From contig DAOVVQ010000130.1 of assembly GCA_030637065.1 (NCBI GenBank), positions 1 to 10,543 of the forward strand: a stretch of 10,543 nucleotides of DNA, read 5' to 3'. The stretch is from Planctomycetota bacterium (GTDB lineage Bacteria; Planctomycetota; Phycisphaerae; Sedimentisphaerales; Anaerohalosphaeraceae). The first letter of the stretch is position 1; every line of letters starts with the position of its first letter. The position numbers were made by a program, and so were the translations under genes. The notes beneath the pieces are model-generated. The model searched no databases and was not told where the DNA came from. It saw only the letters and a list, made by a program, of their open reading frames with translations. Shown here piece by piece: positions 6,583 to 10,543 of this stretch.

Positions 6583-7344
6583 ATGATTTTAGATCAGTTT
6601 AAGTTAGACGGAAAAGTCGCCATTGTCACCGGTAGTTCACGCGGGCTGGGGCAGGGCATAGCTTTGGGACTGGCCGAGGCCGGTGCAGACATCGCCCTGG
6701 TCGATATTTTGGATATGGCCGAAAGCAAGGCGAAGGTCGAGGCTTTAGGTCGAAAGTGTATCGCGATCACTGCCGATCTGAGCAAAAAGGAATCTGTCGA
6801 TACGATTATAAACGCAACTGTCGAGCAAATGGGCGGCATTGACATTCTCTTTAACAATGCCGGTATTATCCGCCGTGCGCCGATCACCGAGTTCACCGAA
6901 AAGGATTGGGACGATGTGATGAACATCAACATCCGCACGCTGTTTTTCCTGAGCCAGGCTGTCGGCAAACAGATGATCGAACAGGGCCGCGGCGGTAAGA
7001 TCGTCAACACCGCTTCGATGCTCAGCTTCCAGGGCGGTATTTTCGTGCCTTCTTATACCGCTTCTAAAAGCGCGGTCATGGGCCTGACGCGTCTGCTGGC
7101 CAACGAACTGGGGGCACACAACATTAACGTCAACGCGATCGCACCGGGCTACATGGCGACTGATAATACCAAGGCGCTGCGGGAAGATAAGGCTCGCAAC
7201 AAAGCCATTCTTGACCGTATCCCAGCGGGTCGATGGGGAACACCTGAGGACTTGCAGGGAGTTGCGGTTTTCCTTGCATCGGCAGCGGCTGATTATATGC
7301 AGGGATACACAATCGCAGTCGACGGCGGCTGGCTGGCTCGATAA
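6583..7344 (+). CDS. kduD: 2-dehydro-3-deoxy-D-gluconate 5-dehydrogenase
   Basis: KduD is a short-chain dehydrogenase/reductase that reduces 3-deoxy-D-glycero-2,5-hexodiulosonate with NADH to 2-keto-3-deoxygluconate (KDG). The 253 residues equal the E. coli length and end in the same GYTIAVDGGWLAR. Visible landmarks are the cofactor motif TGSSRGLG (16-23), NNAG (91-94), catalytic S145 in the SMLSFQGG stretch, and Y158-x3-K162 in PSYTASKS. The conserved KduD tract IAPGYMATDNT is at 186-196. GAAAGG lies 10 bp ahead of the ATG and the gap to kduI is 15 bp, so the two are surely one transcript. KDG kinase and KDPG aldolase, needed to finish the route to pyruvate and glyceraldehyde-3-phosphate, are not in this window. 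Confidence 0.96.
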   Translation: MILDQFKLDGKVAIVTGSSRGLGQGIALGLAEAGADIALVDILDMAESKAKVEALGRKCIAITADLSKKESVDTIINATVEQMGGIDILFNNAGIIRRAPITEFTEKDWDDVMNINIRTLFFLSQAVGKQMIEQGRGGKIVNTASMLSFQGGIFVPSYTASKSAVMGLTRLLANELGAHNINVNAIAPGYMATDNTKALREDKARNKAILDRIPAGRWGTPEDLQGVAVFLASAAADYMQGYTIAVDGGWLAR

Positions 7345-7360
7345 ACCCGGTTCCTTAGTC

Positions 7361-7365
7361 AGGAG
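7361..7365 (+). promoter_or_regulatory. Ribosome binding site supporting a GTG start
   Basis: AGGAG lies 6 bp before GTG 7372. It supports a GTG start, which directly precedes a complete signal peptide; no in-frame ATG lies near the site. Confidence 0.7.
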
Positions 7366-7371
7366 AAAAAG

Positions 7372-8805
7372 GTGTTTCAGAAGGTATTTTGCGTTTTTAT
7401 GTTGGGTTCATTTGTAATAACGTCAGGGCAGCCGGGGACAGTCTGTGCAAATGACAATAATCCGTCTCAGAAGTATATTAAAGTTGATGTAAAGAGAACG
7501 CCTTCGAGTAAGCAATGGGTTCAGTACGATACACGAACCATTGATATGCTTGCAGGCTTTGAGCCTTATAAAGAGAAGATCGATCTGGGCTCGTACGGCG
7601 GTAGAAGTGACAGGCAGGCCAAAGCAACCGGATTCTTCTATCCGAAAAAAGTTGGCGACCGATGGTGGCTGGTCGATCCCGACGGGAACTTGTTTATTCA
7701 TACGGCGATCGTGAGCGTTTATACGGGGCAGAGCGATTTCAGCCGAAAAATAACGCTTGAGCATTTTGGTTCCGAGGAGAAATGGGCCCGGTTTAGTGCA
7801 AAGCTTTTAAGTGACTACGGTTTCAACGGGTGCGGCGGATGGAGCCAGGCCGACCTTCTTCGCAAAACCGAAAAACCTCCCGTCTACACGCAGAGTTGGT
7901 CTTTTATGGCTGGTTTTGCAGGCAGCATGAAATTAGCATGGCAGATCTCAGGCCACAAGGGCTATCCGGATCAGGTCTGGCCGGTGTTCCACCCCTCTTT
8001 CGAATCGTACTGTAATGAATATGCAAAAAAACTGGCGGCAACAAAGGACGATCCGTATTGCATCGGTCATTTCAGTGATAACGAACTCGAGATGCGGGAA
8101 GACCTGCTTGACCGGACATTTAAGCTTGACCTGGTAAAATATCCTGAAATGAAGTACAATGTTAAAGAGGCCCAAAGATGGCTCTCTAAGCGAAAAGGCC
8201 GAACGGCGGTTCTTGCCGATATCAACGATCAGGATCGGGCCCAATTTATCGCCCATACGTTCGATCGCTACTTCAAAATTACGACGACGGCGATTCGAAA
8301 ATACGATCCAAACCATCTCTGCCTTGGCTCGCGGTTTCATGGGGGAGTAACGAGAATGCCGATCGTGTTTAAGGTTGCCGGAAAGTATCTCGATGTCGTC
8401 AGTGTGAATTATTATCATGCCTGGACCCCCGATCCGGAACGGATGGCAATGTGGATCAAAGAATCCGGCAGACCCTTTATGATCACCGAATGGTATGCTA
8501 AGGGTGCAGATTCCGGCCTGGCCAATACTTCCGGTGCCGGCTGGCTTGTGAAAACTCAAAAAGATCGCGCCATGTTCTATCAGAATTTCTCGCTTGGGCT
8601 GATGGAAAACAGTAACTGTGTCGGCTGGCATTGGTTCAAGTATGTCGATAATAATCCCAATGACACTTCGGTGGATCCGTCCAATCTGAATTCCAACAAG
8701 GGTGTTGTTACGTTTGATTATAAACTCTATACCGAGCTGCTTGATGAGATGAAACGCCTTAACGATAATGTTTACCCGCTGATCGATTATTTTAATAACA
8801 AGTAA
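7372..8805 (+). CDS. Secreted clan GH-A-like glycoside hydrolase (agarase-like, GH50-like)
   Basis: This 477-residue exported enzyme carries a Sec signal peptide (hydrophobic stretch 5-18, likely cleavage after VCA at residue 26). The mature part looks like a TIM-barrel hydrolase of the kind often labelled beta-agarase or agarase-like. WWLVDPDGNLFIHTA (98-112) is the typical opening strand. GHFSDNELE (232-240) offers E238 as acid/base in the NE pair, and PFMITEWYAKGAD (368-380) offers E373 as nucleophile in the ITEW strand. GWHWFKYVDNNP (418-429) closes the barrel. The two glutamates are 135 residues apart, usual for clan GH-A. The next-best labels are a distant GH86 or an unclassified GH-A family. 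The cluster context (27 bp after kduD) argues for a uronate-containing substrate rather than agar, so the agarase name should be taken as fold similarity only. Confidence 0.78.
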   Translation: MFQKVFCVFMLGSFVITSGQPGTVCANDNNPSQKYIKVDVKRTPSSKQWVQYDTRTIDMLAGFEPYKEKIDLGSYGGRSDRQAKATGFFYPKKVGDRWWLVDPDGNLFIHTAIVSVYTGQSDFSRKITLEHFGSEEKWARFSAKLLSDYGFNGCGGWSQADLLRKTEKPPVYTQSWSFMAGFAGSMKLAWQISGHKGYPDQVWPVFHPSFESYCNEYAKKLAATKDDPYCIGHFSDNELEMREDLLDRTFKLDLVKYPEMKYNVKEAQRWLSKRKGRTAVLADINDQDRAQFIAHTFDRYFKITTTAIRKYDPNHLCLGSRFHGGVTRMPIVFKVAGKYLDVVSVNYYHAWTPDPERMAMWIKESGRPFMITEWYAKGADSGLANTSGAGWLVKTQKDRAMFYQNFSLGLMENSNCVGWHWFKYVDNNPNDTSVDPSNLNSNKGVVTFDYKLYTELLDEMKRLNDNVYPLIDYFNNK

Positions 8806-8950
8806 AAACGGCCTTAGACGAGCCTGTAGAAAATAAGCTGAAAGGAATACAAGAAGAAGTCTCAGTCCCGATACATCGGGATAGCTGGGCTAAGATATAC
8901 TTTTGTTTTTGGGAAATGTCGACTTGAACTGAATTTGGGAGAATTAACTG
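8806..8950. other. Intergenic gap before the BNR_4 gene
   Basis: This 145-bp gap is the only long one inside the carbohydrate cluster. It holds the perfect hairpin at 8866-8881, a -10-like TATACT (8896-8901) without a clear -35 box, and the ribosome binding site GGGAGA (8937-8942), 8 bp ahead of the next start. The final gene may therefore have its own promoter or depend on readthrough. Confidence 0.45.
8866..8881. repeat. Perfect short palindrome TCCCGAT-AC-ATCGGGA
   Basis: The 16-bp element pairs perfectly over seven bases on each side of a 2-bp centre (six base pairs with a TACA tetraloop as RNA). No T-run directly follows; the nearest T-rich stretch is at 8900-8910. It could be an operator upstream of the last gene, an RNA-stabilising hairpin between genes, or a dispersed palindrome. 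Confidence 0.5.
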
Positions 8951-10543
8951 ATGACGAAGAAAGTTTTATATTTATTAGCCTTGGTGGCCGTGACAGGTTT
9001 AAGTGCTTGCACCGAAAAAACGGAATCTTCCATTGCATCACCTGTTTCATTTGGGAAGGGCGGCCAGGTCAAGATGCTCTACGACGCCAGACAAAGGCCG
9101 CAGGCAGTCTATCTGGATGGCAAACTCCACATTGTTTTCAACGGCGGCGGAATTATGGGAGCCAAGTCGAAAGCAATGACCAAATCGATGGCTGTTACGT
9201 ACGACCCGCTCACTCGTAAATTCTCCGAGATCGTAACAATAGGTAAAGAATCAAGCGATCACCATGATGGCCCCGTGATTTGGGCGGACATGGAGGAACG
9301 CCTTCATGTGTTTTACGACTGGCACAATACGCTCGGTACACATCTGATTTCCAATGAACCCCGCAATATTGGTTCCAGCCTCGACGATTGGAGCACTGCG
9401 CCGCCTCCCGCTCCCAAAATGGCCTATCAGTGGATGAGCCGCGTTTACGACAATAAGCAGTTGGTCTTTTACCGCACGGATGGACACTACAGCTCGTGGA
9501 CCTATCGTACTACCGACGATCACGGCAAGACCTGGGAAGGTGCGGAAAATGACGTGACCGACCTGGACATCAAGGGCGGAATGGATACCGACTGGTCGAT
9601 CTACACCGCCAAAGCTGTAAGCAAGGATGGGAATTACCTGCATATCGGCTTCATAGCCTACGACGACTATAAGAGACCAAGATCTCCCAAAGAAATAGCC
9701 GGCGGCAAGCTGGACGAGACAAGGCTGCATAATCCGCTCTACGATAATCGCAAGCCCAGCAACTATAAATACAACCTTTATTATTTAAAAGTTGACCTGC
9801 GAACCCACAAGGTAATGAACGGCAAGGGCGAGGTTCTTCGGACTCCTATTGACCTTTCAACTGCAAATAGCAAATGCATGATCTGGGATACGAAATGGCG
9901 GGGGGGCGGTATTATCCCTTCCATTATGGTAGACGAAGACGACCAGGTAAGTTTTCTCCACAACATCTCGGATTTTCAACATGAAGATTCCCTCGACTAT
10001 CATTATGTCAGACTCGCAAACGGAGAATGGAAACATACCCGCATCACGGACTCCAACCACCATTGGAACAGCGGCCATCTTGCCAAAAGCGCCGATGGCG
10101 TCTTGCACGCTTATGTCATCACCGGAGAAGGCTACTTTGACTCGGACGGCGAGATGGACCGTTACGGCGGCGGCAACATCGAAGAATGGACCTCCACCGA
10201 CAAGGGAAACACCTGGAAAAAAGCGAGAGATATAGCGCCGAACCCCAAAAAATACGCAGGCTGGAAATTCAATAATATTCAGCCTGTAAAGCGGCCCGAT
10301 GGGACCATCGTTGAAGATATGCTTCTTTTTTACGGCTGGAAAGACAGTGATGAGCCTAAAGCCGAAGCGTTCCTGCTGCATGATGGGAAAGCGGCCAACA
10401 CCGTGGGTATCGCAAAGCCTCCGAAACCCGTTCAGGACGCCGCTGTCAAGGAGTCTGGCGTCAATCCCGCTCTCCTGGCTGCCGACCTGCTGCATAAGGA
10501 GAAAGCCGCCGAAGCCTTGGGTATCGCAAAGTTTCCGAAAGCC
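8951..10543 (+). CDS. BNR_4/Asp-box beta-propeller lipoprotein, possible polysaccharide lyase (PL24/PL25-like), 3' partial
   Basis: The frame is open for 531 codons to the window edge, so the C-terminus is missing. The start MTKKVLYLLALVAVTGLSAC has a textbook lipobox LSAC with Cys20, so it is membrane-anchored. The body looks like a BNR_4 seven-bladed propeller. Asp-box motifs are TTDDHGKTW (187-195) and STDKGNTW (415-422). The stretch DHHDGPVIW (103-111) followed by FYDWH (121-125) matches the DH-x-x-P and GH-type tracts of BNR_4 proteins; H105 and H125 are 20 residues apart, as I recall for two active-site histidines of a PL25 ulvan lyase. NYKYNLYYLKVD (271-282) and SNHHWNSGH (368-376) are further conserved-looking tracts. 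BNR_4 families include ulvan lyases, and a lyase would create the unsaturated ends used by GH105 and KduI/KduD. The tail after 478 carries a repeat (see separate entry). GGGAGA at 8937-8942 supports the start. Sialidase-like or non-catalytic binding roles remain possible. Confidence 0.82.
   Translation, partial: MTKKVLYLLALVAVTGLSACTEKTESSIASPVSFGKGGQVKMLYDARQRPQAVYLDGKLHIVFNGGGIMGAKSKAMTKSMAVTYDPLTRKFSEIVTIGKESSDHHDGPVIWADMEERLHVFYDWHNTLGTHLISNEPRNIGSSLDDWSTAPPPAPKMAYQWMSRVYDNKQLVFYRTDGHYSSWTYRTTDDHGKTWEGAENDVTDLDIKGGMDTDWSIYTAKAVSKDGNYLHIGFIAYDDYKRPRSPKEIAGGKLDETRLHNPLYDNRKPSNYKYNLYYLKVDLRTHKVMNGKGEVLRTPIDLSTANSKCMIWDTKWRGGGIIPSIMVDEDDQVSFLHNISDFQHEDSLDYHYVRLANGEWKHTRITDSNHHWNSGHLAKSADGVLHAYVITGEGYFDSDGEMDRYGGGNIEEWTSTDKGNTWKKARDIAPNPKKYAGWKFNNIQPVKRPDGTIVEDMLLFYGWKDSDEPKAEAFLLHDGKAANTVGIAKPPKPVQDAAVKESGVNPALLAADLLHKEKAAEALGIAKFPKA
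10385..10543 (+). repeat. In-frame 114-bp (38-residue) repeat in the BNR_4 protein tail
   Basis: GKAANTVGIAKPPKP (residues 479-493) recurs as EKAAEALGIAKFPKA (517-531) exactly 38 codons later. The two DNA copies share the 14-mer TGGGTATCGCAAAG. The second copy is cut by the window end, so more units may follow. The Ala/Lys/Pro-rich content and position after the propeller suggest a linker or surface-attachment region. Confidence 0.6.

Noticed and set aside
8935..9219. 94-codon + strand frame at the start of the last gene
   Set aside because: It is out of frame with the lipoprotein that starts at 8951 and has no family resemblance.
9857..10495. Minus-strand open frame of 212 codons near the right edge
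   Set aside because: The + strand frame here is a BNR_4 lipoprotein with a signal peptide, Asp boxes and a ribosome binding site; the minus frame is its shadow.
1..10543. CRISPR array, tRNA, rRNA or insertion sequence
   Set aside because: No regularly spaced direct repeats, cloverleaf-like sequence, ribosomal RNA signature, transposase frame or terminal inverted repeats were seen.

Overview
The window holds eight protein-coding genes, all on the + strand, and no RNA genes, CRISPR array or insertion sequence that I can see. It looks like a polysaccharide-degrading, probably aquatic or sediment bacterium. The gene style fits Planctomycetota of the Phycisphaerae type: roughly 50% GC, AT-rich TTAGAATTT-type leader repeats, a GH105-DUF4861 lipoprotein, and a carbohydrate locus without a SusC/SusD pair in view. 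This placement is inference; Verrucomicrobiota, Lentisphaerota or Bacteroidota cannot be excluded from sequence reading alone.

Positions 1-354 carry no gene I can support. They contain a PhoB/PhoP-box-like tandem repeat near the left edge, two hairpins, tandem decamers and AT-rich repeats. Positions 355-2450 carry two housekeeping genes of cofactor synthesis: pdxB (pyridoxal phosphate) and folP (folate). Positions 2451-2738 are intergenic and end in a clear sigma70-type promoter. That promoter is overlapped by a 40-bp near-perfect palindrome which runs into the start of an IclR-family regulator gene.

Positions 2739-8805 form a tight gene cluster with gaps of 15-27 bp: the IclR regulator, a GH105-DUF4861 fusion lipoprotein, kduI, kduD and a secreted clan GH-A-like glycoside hydrolase. 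After a 145-bp gap with a perfect hairpin comes a BNR_4/Asp-box beta-propeller lipoprotein that runs off the window's right edge.

The cluster reads as one catabolic route. A BNR_4 protein, possibly a lyase of the PL24/PL25 ulvan-lyase type, and the GH-A enzyme would cut a uronate-containing polysaccharide outside the cell. The GH105 part would remove the unsaturated uronyl residue left by a lyase. That residue opens to 5-dehydro-4-deoxy-D-glucuronate, which KduI and KduD convert in the cytoplasm to 2-keto-3-deoxygluconate (KDG). The IclR protein is likely a KdgR-like local regulator. KDG kinase, KDPG aldolase and a transporter are not in the window. Ulvan is the best single guess for the substrate, but other glucuronate- or galacturonate-containing polymers remain possible.
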